64,000 bases of DNA from CAMFLJ01 sp965279255. Its GTDB lineage: Bacteria; Actinomycetota; Acidimicrobiia; Acidimicrobiales; Acidimicrobilacustridaceae. Shown piece after piece: positions 41,155-49,266 of this stretch (the stretch's first letter is position 1; each line of letters opens with the position of its first letter). The notes below the pieces were generated by a model. The model was not told where the DNA came from. It searched no databases and saw only the letters and a program-made list of their open reading frames with translations. Made by a program: the position numbers and the translations under genes. Location: contig OZ257146.1 in the NCBI GenBank assembly GCA_965279255.1, positions 682,001 through 746,000 on the forward strand. The letters run 5' to 3'.

Positions 41155-41183
41155 AAGGGCCCCGGCGTTCGGCCGGGGCCCTT
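41155..41183 (-). terminator. Terminator of the thiolase gene
   Basis: AAGGGCCCCGGC (41155-41166) pairs exactly with GCCGGGGCCCTT (41172-41183) around a 5-nt loop, 34 nt after the thiolase stop. Confidence 0.75.
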
Positions 41184-41216
41184 CGGGATGTGTGGGGTGC
41201 GGCCGGGCCGCCCCGG

Positions 41217-42392
41217 TCAGATCCGCTCGATGAGCGTGCCGGTGCCGAGGCCGCCGCCGCAGCACATGGTGACGATCGCCCGCTGGCCACCGGAGCGCTG
41301 CAGCTCGTGCACCGCCTTGGTGAGCAGGATCGAGCCGGTGCCGCCGAGCGGGTGGCCGAGGGCGATGGCGCCACCGTTGGGGTTGACCTTCTGGATGTCG
41401 CCGTCGAGCTCCTTCGCCCACGCCAGCACGACCGACGCGAAGGCCTCGTTGATCTCGAACACGTCGATGTCGTCGATCGTGAGGTCGTTGCGCTGGAGCA
41501 GGTGGCGGGTCGCGTCGATGGGGCCGGTGAGCATGAGCACCGGGTCGACGCCCACGAGGCAGGTGTCGACGATGCGGGCGTTCGGGGTGACGCCCAGCTC
41601 GTCGGCCTTCTCGGCGGTCATCATCAGCACGGCGGAGGCGCCGTCGGAGATCTGCGACGACGTGCCGGCGGTGTGGATGCCGTCCTCGACGACGGCCTTC
41701 AGGTTGCCGAGCGTCTCGAGCGAGGTGTCGCGCAGGCCTTCGTCGCGGGCGACGTGATGGGTGGTGCCGGAGGGCTTGCCGTCGTCGCCGAGGTCGGGGG
41801 CGTCGACGGGGATCACCTGGGTGCCGAAGCGGTCCTCGGCCCAGGCCTGGGCGCCCAGCTCCTGGGAGCGGAGGCCGAGGCGGTCGGTGTCGTCGCGGGT
41901 GACGCCCCACTTGCGGGCGATGCGCTCGGCGCCCTCGAACTGGCTCGTGTACTCGTAGAGCGGGAAGTAGCTCTTGGGCACCGGGACGCCCAGGTCGAGG
42001 GGGCGGGCCACGTTGGAGCCGATCGGCACCCGGCTCATGACCTCGACGCCACCGGCGACGGCGACGTCGATGACGCCGCTCTTCACCAGGGCGTAGGCGA
42101 TGTCGGCGGCCTGCTGGCTCGAGCCGCACTGTGCGTCGACGGTGGTCGCGGCCACCTCGAGGGGGAGGCCGGCGGCCAGCCACGCGGTGCGGGTGACGTT
42201 GAACGCCTGCATGCCGATCTGGTCGACGCAGCCGCCCACGACCTGGCCGACCTCGGCCGGGTCGACACCGGTGCGCTCGAACAGCGCCTTGAAGGGCACC
42301 CCGAGCAGGTCGGCGGAGTGCATGGTGGACAGGCCCCCGTTCCGGCGCCCCACGGGCGTACGAACGGCATCGACGATCACGACATCACGCAT
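41217..42392 (-). CDS. Thiolase (acetyl-CoA acetyltransferase family)
   Basis: 391 residues, the usual length. Nucleophilic Cys in DAQCGSSQQA, His in GGAIALGHPLGGTG, and second Cys in TMCCGGGLGTG. NEAFASV is also present. It would cleave 3-ketoacyl-CoA or join two acetyl-CoA units. The closest look is the steroid or fatty acid degradation thiolases of actinobacteria rather than the PhaA type, but I cannot settle this. It stands alone with its own promoter and terminator. Confidence 0.95.
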   Translation of the reverse strand: MRDVVIVDAVRTPVGRRNGGLSTMHSADLLGVPFKALFERTGVDPAEVGQVVGGCVDQIGMQAFNVTRTAWLAAGLPLEVAATTVDAQCGSSQQAADIAYALVKSGVIDVAVAGGVEVMSRVPIGSNVARPLDLGVPVPKSYFPLYEYTSQFEGAERIARKWGVTRDDTDRLGLRSQELGAQAWAEDRFGTQVIPVDAPDLGDDGKPSGTTHHVARDEGLRDTSLETLGNLKAVVEDGIHTAGTSSQISDGASAVLMMTAEKADELGVTPNARIVDTCLVGVDPVLMLTGPIDATRHLLQRNDLTIDDIDVFEINEAFASVVLAWAKELDGDIQKVNPNGGAIALGHPLGGTGSILLTKAVHELQRSGGQRAIVTMCCGGGLGTGTLIERI

Positions 42393-42398
42393 GGCACG

Positions 42399-42404
42399 AG
42401 CCTA
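42399..42404 (-). promoter_or_regulatory. -10 (TAGGCT) of the thiolase gene
   Basis: TAGGCT on the minus strand ends 6 nt before ATG 42392, at the leaderless spacing. Confidence 0.45.
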
Positions 42405-42443
42405 GGTCGACGCGCATCGACGCCGCCGAAGGGTGACGGACCG

Positions 42444-42677
42444 TCAGGCGGCGGTGATGTGGCGGTCGCCCGGGAGGGGCTGGCGGGCGGCCTTCAGAGC
42501 CTGGCGGGCCCGGGAGATGCCGGCGCGCCCGCGCTCGCGGGCGGTGTCGTCGATGCGCCACTGGGCGGGTGCCTCGGTGGGGTCGGTGGTGGCCTCGGAG
42601 GGCCGGCGGTCGGTGCCCGGGCGGGCATCGGCCCGACGGGCCTCGGAGCGGGGGATCAGTCGCAGCTGTGCATCCAT
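42444..42677 (-). CDS. Small basic protein (QLxLIP ... WRIDDTARERGRAG), function unknown
   Basis: 77 residues, rich in Arg and Ala. The N-terminal AQLRLIP and the C-terminal WRIDDTARERGRAGISRARQAL recall small conserved proteins I associate with Acidimicrobiia, where a Q-L-x-L-x-P start precedes a W-R-x-D-D/E-x-T/A-R helix. No function is known to me. A GGGGAG lies about 10 nt before the ATG. The gene lies between the thiolase and a divergent thioesterase. Confidence 0.6.
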   Translation of the reverse strand: MDAQLRLIPRSEARRADARPGTDRRPSEATTDPTEAPAQWRIDDTARERGRAGISRARQALKAARQPLPGDRHITAA

Positions 42678-42843
42678 GGGAACAGTCTCCCCAGGGGGTG
42701 TGACAGTGGGTCCGGTAGGGCGGCGCCCTTCCCCTCGACATGTTCCCCGCCGGACCGTGGCCCATGCCTCGACGGGCCAGGTCGTCGCGCCGCGGCGACG
42801 CCTGGGACGAGGCCGGTCTGCGTCCTCCCGGCGCTGCTGGACC

Positions 42844-42849
42844 TACCAT
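42844..42849 (+). promoter_or_regulatory. -10 (TACCAT) of the thioesterase-LLM operon
   Basis: TACCAT ends 8 nt before GTG 42858. It decides the start within a much longer open frame. Confidence 0.45.
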
Positions 42850-42857
42850 GCGCCGCC

Positions 42858-43637
42858 GTGGACGCACGCCAGTGGCTGGGGCTCCAGCCGACCCACAACC
42901 CGATGCGGTGGTACCTCCCGGTCACCCCGGGCATCTGCAGCGGCTACGGCACCCTGTTCGGAGGGTGCGGCCTCGGTGCCGCCATCGACGTGCTCGAGCG
43001 GGTGACCGAGCGACCGGTCGTCTGGGCCTGCGCCCAGTACCTCAACTACACGAAGCCGCCGTCGGTGGTCGACCTCGACGTCCACATCGGGGCCGAGGGC
43101 CGCACCACCACCCAGGCCCGGGTCCTCGGCTCGGTCGGCAGCACCGAGATCTTCACCGTCAACGCCGCCCTCGGCAGCCGCGAGATGCCCGATGCCACCC
43201 ACTGGGTCACGCGCCCCGACGTGCCCCCGCCCGACGAGTGCCCGCCGCGGGAGATGCGCTTCTCGCCCGGCAACACGATCGCCAGCCGCCTCGAGCAGCG
43301 CATGGCCATCGAGGCCCCCGGCACCGGGCACACCGCCATGTGGACCCGCATGCCCGACCTCCTCGAGGTCTCGGCCGCCTCGCTGGCCGTGCTCGGCGAC
43401 TTCGTGCCGATGGGCCTGGGGCAGGCGATGCCGAACGACATCAACTCCAACAGCCTCGACAACACGCTGCGCATCGTCGACCTGGTCCCCACGGACTGGG
43501 TGCTCGTCGACATCCGCATCGAGGCGGTGGCCCGCGGGTTCGGGCACGGCCACCTCTACCTCTGGGCCGAGGACGGCTCGCTGCTGGGCACGGCGAGCCA
43601 GTCGGCCATGATCCGCCCCTGGAACTGGGAGAGCTGA
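42858..43637 (+). CDS. Acyl-CoA thioesterase (TesB-like double hotdog)
   Basis: 259 residues of the two-hotdog thioesterase type: LFGGCGLGAAIDVLERVT and ACAQYLNYTKPPSVVDLDV in the first half, LGDFVPMGLGQAMPNDINSNSLDNTLRIVD in the second. The N-S-L-D-N-T-L segment carries the family Asp, and FGHGHLYLWAEDGSLLGTASQ is the C-terminal strand pair. The start is GTG 42858, placed by the -10; the frame is open far upstream only because of GC bias. The stop overlaps the ATG of the LLM gene (TGATG), so the two are co-translated. Confidence 0.87.
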   Translation: MDARQWLGLQPTHNPMRWYLPVTPGICSGYGTLFGGCGLGAAIDVLERVTERPVVWACAQYLNYTKPPSVVDLDVHIGAEGRTTTQARVLGSVGSTEIFTVNAALGSREMPDATHWVTRPDVPPPDECPPREMRFSPGNTIASRLEQRMAIEAPGTGHTAMWTRMPDLLEVSAASLAVLGDFVPMGLGQAMPNDINSNSLDNTLRIVDLVPTDWVLVDIRIEAVARGFGHGHLYLWAEDGSLLGTASQSAMIRPWNWES

Positions 43638-44617
43638 TGGCGCCGTACCGCGGCTTCGGGATGACCATCCCCTTCGACGGCGTGCCGCTGCACGCCCAAC
43701 GCGAGCGGATCGAGGAGCTCGAAGGGCTCGGCTACACCGACGTGTGGTCGATGGAGGCCGACGGCACCGACGGGCTCACGCCGCTGGCGCTCACCTCGGT
43801 GTGGGCGCCGTCGCTGCGCCTCGGAACCGCCATCCTGCCCGTCTACACGCGCGGCCCGGCACTGCTCGCCCAGAGCGCCGGCTCGATGGCCCAGGCCGCC
43901 CCCGGACGCTTCGTGCTCGGCATCGGCGCCTCGTCGAACATCATCGTCGAGCGCTGGAACGGCGTGCCCTTCACCGAGCCCTACAAGCGGGTCCGCGACA
44001 CCGTGCGCTTCCTGAAGGCGGCGTTCACCGGCGAGAAGATCACCGAGACCTACGACACGTTCGCGGTGAACGGCTTCCGCCTCGGGCCCACCGCCGTGCC
44101 CGAGCAGGCCCCTCCGATCCTGGTGGCGGCGCTGCGCGAGGGCATGCTCAACCTCGCCGGCAAGGAGGGCGACGGCGCCATCGTCAACTGGCTCTCGGTC
44201 GACGACGTGGCCACGGTCGCCCCGATCGTGAAGGCCCACGGTGACGACAAGGAGATCGTGGCCCGCCTGTTCGTGGCGCCCTCGGAGGACACCGACGCCG
44301 TCCGCGCCCAGGCCCGCTACGCGGTGGCCGCCTACGTGAACGTGCCCGTCTACGCCGCCTTCCACGAGTGGCTGGGCCGAGGCCCGCTGCTCGAGCCGGT
44401 GTGGGCCGCCTGGAAGGCCGGCGACCGCGCCGCCGCGCTCGCCGCCATCCCCGACGAGGTCGTCGACGACCTCATCATCCACGGCTCCTACGACGAGTGC
44501 CGCGCCCACATCCAGCGCTACGTCGACAACGGGGTCACCACCCCGTCGATCACGGTGATGCCCCTCGGCGGCGTCGACGTGCGCGAGGCCGTGCGCCGCC
44601 TCGCCCCCTCGGCCTAG
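43637..44617 (+). CDS. LLM-class (F420-type) oxidoreductase
   Basis: 326 residues. Typical motifs are LGYTDVWSMEADGTDGLTPL, LGTAILPVYTRGPALLAQSAGSMAQ, GRFVLGIGASSNIIVERWNG and PPILVAALREGMLNLAGKEGDGAI. It belongs to the same subgroup as the enzyme at 46.3 kb. F420H2-dependent reduction is likely; the substrate is probably linked to acyl-CoA chemistry because of the coupled thioesterase. Its TAG stop shares the palindrome CTAG with the stop of the convergent PhyH gene. Confidence 0.9.
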   Translation: MAPYRGFGMTIPFDGVPLHAQRERIEELEGLGYTDVWSMEADGTDGLTPLALTSVWAPSLRLGTAILPVYTRGPALLAQSAGSMAQAAPGRFVLGIGASSNIIVERWNGVPFTEPYKRVRDTVRFLKAAFTGEKITETYDTFAVNGFRLGPTAVPEQAPPILVAALREGMLNLAGKEGDGAIVNWLSVDDVATVAPIVKAHGDDKEIVARLFVAPSEDTDAVRAQARYAVAAYVNVPVYAAFHEWLGRGPLLEPVWAAWKAGDRAAALAAIPDEVVDDLIIHGSYDECRAHIQRYVDNGVTTPSITVMPLGGVDVREAVRRLAPSA

Positions 44618-45867
44618 CGGTCGGCCGTCGCCAGCGGGCTCGGGGCCTGCGAGGTCGTGTACTGGGCGTTCTCACGGATGCGCTCGAGGTCGCTGCCGTC
44701 GGCTCCTCTCGTGGCAGTGCCGTCGCGGCCCTTCAGCCCGAATCCGGTGTACATCACGATGCGCTCGTCGACGGTCGGGGGCTGGGCCTCGTGCAGGGTG
44801 CACGACAGGTGCACGGTGAGGTCGCCCTTGCGGGTCGGCAGCGGCCGCGCCGGCAGCCACGCCGCATCGGTGCCGGCGAGGCTCGAGGGCATCAGCAGGC
44901 GGTGCGAGCCGGGCACGACCCTGAGCTGGCCGCGGCCCTCGCCGCCGTCGGTCACCGAGATGCCGATGGTGGTGCTGCAGCAGCCGTGGGCGTGGCGTCC
45001 GAGGTTGCAGTCACGGTGCCAGGGCACGTCGGAGATGCCCTTGGTGATCGCCAGCGGCTTCACCAGTGCCTCGATCACGTTGGTGTCCATGGGGCGGGAG
45101 ACCAGCGTGTCGTCGCCCTGGAGGGTGCGGCGGAGCTGATCCCATCGGTCGCTGGTGAGGATGCCGAGCGTGGTGGCCGAGTGGTCCTGGAAGCGCTGGA
45201 GCCGGACACACCGTTCGGTGCCGTCGGCCGTGGTGGCCCACCACGAGTTGCCGTCGCCGGGGGAGTAGGTGGGCAGGGCCCGCTCGACGTCGGCGGCGAC
45301 GGTGTCCATGTCGGTCGGGTCGAGCCAGCCCCGCAGGTGGAGGAAGCCGGCCTCCCGCAGGAAGTGGTTCACCTCGTCGGGGTCGTCGTCGGGGGTGAAG
45401 GCCCGGCCGAGGTCGAGGGGTGCACCGTCGCGGTCGACGAACTCGGTGTCGTCTCCCACCACCGGCCAGCCCTCGAGGAGGCAGAGCCACACGGAGTCCC
45501 ACGCGATCAGGTCGTCGTAGAAGCGGGCGCCGGTGCGCAGCAAGCCACCGATGAAGAACGTGCACAGCGACTGCTGCTGCTGGGCGAACGAGGAGAACAG
45601 CTCGGGCGTCAGGTCGACGATGACTGCGTCGTCGGCCTTCCCGTCGACGACCGTGAGGCGTCCGTCGTCGAGCAGCAGCGACCGCACGTCGCCCGCGACG
45701 TCGAGCGCCAGCGGACGGGTGCCCAGCCGGGCCAGGCCCTCCGCCGCCTGCTCGCCGTTGCGGTCGAGCAGCTCGGGCCACCAGTCGGCGAAGAAGGTCG
45801 ACGGGTCGACCTCGACCGTGTCGGCGTCGTCGCGCGTGCGGCGGTCGATCGAGCGAAGTGCCGTCAT
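44614..45867 (-). CDS. SCP2-like domain fused to phytanoyl-CoA dioxygenase (PhyH)
   Basis: 417 residues. Residues about 15-125 resemble an SCP2-like lipid-binding domain (GTRPLALDVAGDVRSLLLDDGRL ... ADDAVIVDLTPELFSSFAQQQQS). From about 155 a PhyH-type Fe(II)/2-oxoglutarate dioxygenase follows: HFLREAGFLHLRGWLD, VPWHRDCNLG (metal H-x-D), VVPGSHR, HLSCTLHEAQPP (distal His) and the Arg in DERIVMYTGFG that binds 2-oxoglutarate. It would hydroxylate a lipid or acyl-CoA held by the first domain (inference). ATG 45867 chosen; the tail overlaps the LLM gene by 4 nt (shared CTAG). Confidence 0.85.
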   Translation of the reverse strand: MTALRSIDRRTRDDADTVEVDPSTFFADWWPELLDRNGEQAAEGLARLGTRPLALDVAGDVRSLLLDDGRLTVVDGKADDAVIVDLTPELFSSFAQQQQSLCTFFIGGLLRTGARFYDDLIAWDSVWLCLLEGWPVVGDDTEFVDRDGAPLDLGRAFTPDDDPDEVNHFLREAGFLHLRGWLDPTDMDTVAADVERALPTYSPGDGNSWWATTADGTERCVRLQRFQDHSATTLGILTSDRWDQLRRTLQGDDTLVSRPMDTNVIEALVKPLAITKGISDVPWHRDCNLGRHAHGCCSTTIGISVTDGGEGRGQLRVVPGSHRLLMPSSLAGTDAAWLPARPLPTRKGDLTVHLSCTLHEAQPPTVDERIVMYTGFGLKGRDGTATRGADGSDLERIRENAQYTTSQAPSPLATADR

Positions 45868-45901
45868 GGTGCCCCCCCGGGTCGTCGGCCCCACCAGTCA
45901 A

Positions 45902-45920
45902 CCAGCCCGACGGGGGCTGG
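45902..45920 (-). terminator. Short hairpin after the 104-residue protein gene
   Basis: CCAGCCC (45902-45908) pairs with GGGCTGG (45914-45920), 15 nt after the stop at 45935. Confidence 0.45.
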
Positions 45921-45934
45921 GGCGGGCGAAGGCC

Positions 45935-46249
45935 TCAGAGCAGCTTCATCTGCTCCGAGCGCCCCGCCCGCTCGGGGAGCGGCTCCCACACGACGCCGCC
46001 TCGAGGGCCGACGCCCTTGACCTCCACCAGGTCGAGGGGGAGCGACAGCAGCGCACCCTTCAGGTCGTGCACGCCGAGGCTGCCGTCGTTCTCCCGTCGG
46101 GCCACCGTGCCGTCCTTCCAGTGCTCGCCGTCGCGGCGGCGGAAGCGCACGGGGTCGCCCTCGGCGAGGCCGAGCTCGGCCAGGCCCGCGGCCGGGTAGG
46201 GCTCACGGACCTTGGGCTTGCGGCTGAGGGGCTTGCGGGCGGGGGGCAC
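45935..46249 (-). CDS. Small conserved protein, possible SH3/KOW-like fold, function unknown
   Basis: 104 residues with a basic N-terminus (RKPLSRKPKVREP) and a beta-rich core (GDPVRFRRRDGEHWKDGTVARRENDGSLGVHDLKG) spaced like an SH3 or KOW barrel. It might bind nucleic acid, but no specific motif supports that. It lies 16 nt after the LLM gene, so the two are an operon. Confidence 0.62.
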   Translation of the reverse strand: MPPARKPLSRKPKVREPYPAAGLAELGLAEGDPVRFRRRDGEHWKDGTVARRENDGSLGVHDLKGALLSLPLDLVEVKGVGPRGGVVWEPLPERAGRSEQMKLL

Positions 46250-46265
46250 GGAGACGGTGCCCCGG

Positions 46266-47258
46266 TCAGCCGGCGCCGGCCGCGGCGTCGAGCGTGGCCC
46301 GCACCACGGCCAGGCGGTCGTCGCCCCAGGGCATGGGCATCACGACGGGGACCTCGACCCCGGCGTCGACGTAGGCCTCCACCGTGGCGTGCACGTGGTC
46401 GGCGTCGCCGAGCACGTCGATGGCGTCGCACATGCGGTCGGAGACGGCGGCGACGGCGCCGTCGCGGTCGCCGGCGGCGTGGCGGGCCCGGATCTCGGCG
46501 ACCTCGTCGGCGAACCCGGCCCGTTCGAAGTTGGCCGCGTAGGCGTCGACGACGGCGTAGGAGAAGAGGTCGCGACGGGCGTTGCGCCGCTGGGCCTCGG
46601 CGTCGGTGACCCCGACGTGCACGTAGGCGTAGACCGTGGCGTCGCCCCCGGCCCGGACCTGCTCGACCGACCAGGCCACGTGGCTCGCCGGCAGGTAGTT
46701 GAGCAGCACGCCGTCGGCGAGCTCGCCCGCCAGGCGCAACATGCCCGGGTTGAGGGCGGCGAGCACGATCTTCGGGCGGCGCTCGCCGAGGCGCACCCCC
46801 AGGCGGAAGCCCTTGACCCGGAAGAAGTCGCCGTTGAAGTCGACCTTCTCGCCGCTGAGGCACGCCCGCAGGAGGGTGAGGTACTCCCGCATCCGGGCGA
46901 GAGGTCGGTCGGCGCCGTACTCGGCGCCGTGCCAACGCGACACCACTGCGGGCGAGGAGGCCCCGACCCCGAGCAGCACGTCGACGTCGGGGTGCAGGGC
47001 CTGCAGGGTGGCGGCGCCCATGGCGGTGAGGGGCGGGGTGCGCAACGGCGCGGCCAGCACGCCGGTGCCGAGGCCGAGGCCCGGCTGGGCGGCCCCCACC
47101 GCGGCGAGGGTGGCGAACGCCTCGGTGCCCACGGTCTCGGCGACCCAGAACGAGCCGTAGCCCAGGTCTGCGGCCCAGCCCGCCGCCGTCAGCCCGGCGT
47201 CGGTGCCGAGGGCGGAGAAGCTGGCGAAGGTGACCCCGAGGTCGGCGGCCGGTGCCAT
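46266..47258 (-). CDS. LLM-class (F420-type) oxidoreductase
   Basis: 330 residues. GYGSFWVAETVGTEAFATLAAV, LGLGTGVLAAPLRTPPLTAMGAATLQ, VLLGVGASSPAVVSRWHGAEY and PKIVLAALNPGMLRLAGELADGVLLNYL are the family signatures. Close in motif order to the enzyme at 43.6 kb. ATG 47258 is chosen because TAGCGT lies 8 nt before it; the open frame runs further up only by GC bias. First gene of an operon with the small SH3-like protein. Confidence 0.9.
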   Translation of the reverse strand: MAPAADLGVTFASFSALGTDAGLTAAGWAADLGYGSFWVAETVGTEAFATLAAVGAAQPGLGLGTGVLAAPLRTPPLTAMGAATLQALHPDVDVLLGVGASSPAVVSRWHGAEYGADRPLARMREYLTLLRACLSGEKVDFNGDFFRVKGFRLGVRLGERRPKIVLAALNPGMLRLAGELADGVLLNYLPASHVAWSVEQVRAGGDATVYAYVHVGVTDAEAQRRNARRDLFSYAVVDAYAANFERAGFADEVAEIRARHAAGDRDGAVAAVSDRMCDAIDVLGDADHVHATVEAYVDAGVEVPVVMPMPWGDDRLAVVRATLDAAAGAG

Positions 47259-47266
47259 GGCGACCG

Positions 47267-47272
47267 ACGCTA
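47267..47272 (-). promoter_or_regulatory. -10 (TAGCGT) of the LLM gene at 47258
   Basis: TAGCGT on the minus strand ends 8 nt before ATG 47258. Confidence 0.45.
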
Positions 47273-47289
47273 CCGCCGGCGCCGAGGGC

Positions 47290-48771
47290 TCACCACGAGC
47301 CCTTGCGGGTGAGGGTGTAGTCGTCGCCGCTGCGGGCACCGCCCGACCAGCTGACCTGGGCGACCAGGCGCAGGTCGGCGTCGGGGATCGAGCATCCCGG
47401 CTGCGGGAGGCGCACCGTGGCGGGCACGCCGTCGGCGCTCACCGCCGAGCCCAGCGGGTCGGGGTCGGTGCCCAGGACGTCGAGGCGCATGGATACGCCG
47501 ACCGGCGAGGTGAGCGTGAGCTGGAGCACGTTGTCGCAGAACGGGTTGCCCAGGAAGCCGGTGATGGGGTTGTCGTCGTGCTCGACCACGAACGGGTAGC
47601 GGTCGACGGCGTCGGCGGGCACCAGGTTGGCGGTGATCGTGGAGGCGAGGGTGGTGCCGTTCAGTGCGTCGGTGAGCACCTCGCAGCCGGTGGCGGCATC
47701 GCCGTCGACGTCGTAGAAGCCGGCCAGGCACACCCGCCCGTCGGTGTTGGGCGCCGGTGGGCTGCCGCACGGTTGGTAGGGCAGGTCGACGCAGGGGGCG
47801 GTGGTCGGGACGGTCGGGGTCGCAGCGGTCTGCGAGCCCCGGGAGGCGAGGGCGGCGGCGGTGAGGACCACGGCCAGCAGGGCGACGACCCCGAAGGCGA
47901 TGCCGACCGCCCGCCGGGGGAACTGACGGGGCGCGGGTGGCGGCGGGGCGATCATCGTGCCGCCGGGGCCCTCGGGCACCGGGGCGGCGAGGCCACGGGG
48001 CCCGGCACCGGCGGCGCCTGCAGCCGTCGGGCGGCGCTGCGGTGACCGTGCGAGGGTGGGCTGGAGTCGCCGGCGCACCGAGCGGTCGAGGTCGGAGGGC
48101 AGGGGCGAGAGCCGGCCCCGGGCCGCCCGCTGGATGACGACGGGGGTGTCGGCCCGGCCGTAGGGCGGATGGCCGGTGGCGCCGAACAGGAGGGTGGCGC
48201 CGAGGGAGAAGACGTCGGCCGGGGGCCCCACGAGCTCGCCCCGGGCCTGCTCGGGGGCCATGAACTCCGGCGTGCCGATGACGGCGCCGGTGGCGGTCAG
48301 CCCGCCGGTGGCGTCGCGCAGGGTGGCCACCCCGAAGTCGGTGAGGAAGGGTGTCCCGGAGGCGTCGAACATCACGTTGGCGGGCTTGATGTCGCGGTGC
48401 ACGATGCCCTGGCGGTGGGCCTCGGCGAGGGCCCCGAACATGGCGTCGGCGAGGACGTGCACCTGGCCGGGGCTGAGGGTGCCGTGGTGGGCGACCTGCT
48501 CGGACAGCGTGCCGCCGGGCAGGTAGGGCAGCACCAGCACGACGTCGTCGCCGTCGTCGACCACGTCGAGCAGCGGGACGATGTTGGGGTGGCGCAGGCG
48601 CGCGAGGGCAGCGGCTTCTCGTCGGATGCGGTGGCGGGCCCGGTGCATCTCGTCGGCGCTGCCGTGCAGCAGCAGCCGCTTGCAGGCGACCAGGTTCCCA
48701 CTCGGGTCGGTCGCCAGATCGACGACGCCCATCCCACCGCGCCCGAGCCGGCGCTGCACCTCGTAGTCCAC
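47290..48771 (-). CDS. Membrane Ser/Thr protein kinase (PknB-like) with extracellular Cys-containing domain
   Basis: 493 residues. Kinase domain about 1-250: GRGGMGVV glycine loop, ACKRLL (ATP-binding Lys), HRDIKPANVMF catalytic loop, LTDFGVA metal motif and GTPEFMAPEQARG activation segment end. Then a short Pro-rich linker and one membrane helix (about 290-312, VGIAFGVVALLAVVLTAAAL). The extracellular part of about 180 residues has six or so Cys and Asp-rich loops (CLAGFYDVDGDAATGC), not PASTA repeats, so it senses something other than muropeptides (inference). GTG 48771 is preceded by TAGGCT at 9 nt. Confidence 0.93.
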   Translation of the reverse strand: MDYEVQRRLGRGGMGVVDLATDPSGNLVACKRLLLHGSADEMHRARHRIRREAAALARLRHPNIVPLLDVVDDGDDVVLVLPYLPGGTLSEQVAHHGTLSPGQVHVLADAMFGALAEAHRQGIVHRDIKPANVMFDASGTPFLTDFGVATLRDATGGLTATGAVIGTPEFMAPEQARGELVGPPADVFSLGATLLFGATGHPPYGRADTPVVIQRAARGRLSPLPSDLDRSVRRRLQPTLARSPQRRPTAAGAAGAGPRGLAAPVPEGPGGTMIAPPPPAPRQFPRRAVGIAFGVVALLAVVLTAAALASRGSQTAATPTVPTTAPCVDLPYQPCGSPPAPNTDGRVCLAGFYDVDGDAATGCEVLTDALNGTTLASTITANLVPADAVDRYPFVVEHDDNPITGFLGNPFCDNVLQLTLTSPVGVSMRLDVLGTDPDPLGSAVSADGVPATVRLPQPGCSIPDADLRLVAQVSWSGGARSGDDYTLTRKGSW

Positions 48772-48780
48772 GGTCCGACG

Positions 48781-48786
48781 AGCCTA
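48781..48786 (-). promoter_or_regulatory. -10 (TAGGCT) of the kinase gene
   Basis: TAGGCT on the minus strand ends 9 nt before GTG 48771. Confidence 0.4.
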
Positions 48787-49001
48787 CGGGCTGGCGGAAC
48801 CCCTGCGGGCCCGCGTCGGGTGGACGAAGAACTTCCGGAAATGACCTCCTTGAAACCCACTTGTCACAACGATGCCCCTACGATGCGTTCAACCGGGAAG
48901 CGGCCGGCCGGATACCCACTGGGTCCACCGGAGCGCATCGGGGTAGGAAGTGCCCCCGACGTCTGCGAGCGGCCGTCCACCCGGCCACGACAGGAGACAC
49001 C

Positions 49002-49172
49002 ATGACCGAGACCCACGAGCTGGATGCGATCACCGAAGCGCTGTCGATCATCGATCGGGCGCTCGGCGAGATGCTCCACCGCGAGCTCGTGAGCACCAAC
49101 GAGGTCTCCGACCTGCTGCTCGACGTGCGGTCGGCGCTCTCCCACGACGCCGCGGCGCTGGCCCAGAACTGA
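49002..49172 (+). CDS. Small acidic helical protein (56 residues), function unknown
   Basis: The protein is almost wholly helical (ITEALSIIDRALGEMLHREL then VSDLLLDVRSALS) with heptad-like hydrophobics and no Cys. AGGAGA lies 5 nt before the ATG and fixes the start; the frame is open further upstream without a start that has a ribosome binding site. A hairpin terminator follows at 49211. The 230-nt gap before it should contain its promoter, but TTGTCA (48861) and TACGAT (48879) are too close to be a normal pair, so none is called. Confidence 0.65.
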   Translation: MTETHELDAITEALSIIDRALGEMLHRELVSTNEVSDLLLDVRSALSHDAAALAQN

Positions 49173-49210
49173 TCGGGGGCGGGCTCCCCGCCTCTCAACC
49201 GGACATCGAG

Positions 49211-49239
49211 GAGGGGCGCGGCCACGGGCCGCGCCTCTT
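49211..49239 (+). terminator. Hairpin terminator after the 56-residue protein gene
   Basis: GGCGCGGCC (49215-49223) pairs with GGCCGCGCC (49227-49235) around ACG, extended by wobble pairs and followed by TCTTCC. Confidence 0.65.
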
Positions 49240-49266
49240 CCGCGTCCGGGCGGCGGTGAGCCCGAG

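Noticed and set aside
39663..42857. A plus-strand open frame of more than 1000 codons running into the thioesterase gene at 42858
   Set aside because: It is antisense to four well-supported genes (YdjC, nuclease, thiolase, small basic protein), has Val/Gly/Glu-rich composition typical of GC-rich shadow frames, and the -10 at 42844 marks the real start.
48850..48884. TTGTCA and TACGAT as a sigma-70 promoter for the 56-residue protein
   Set aside because: The spacer is only 12 bp; TTGAAA with TACGAT would be 23 bp. Neither is convincing.
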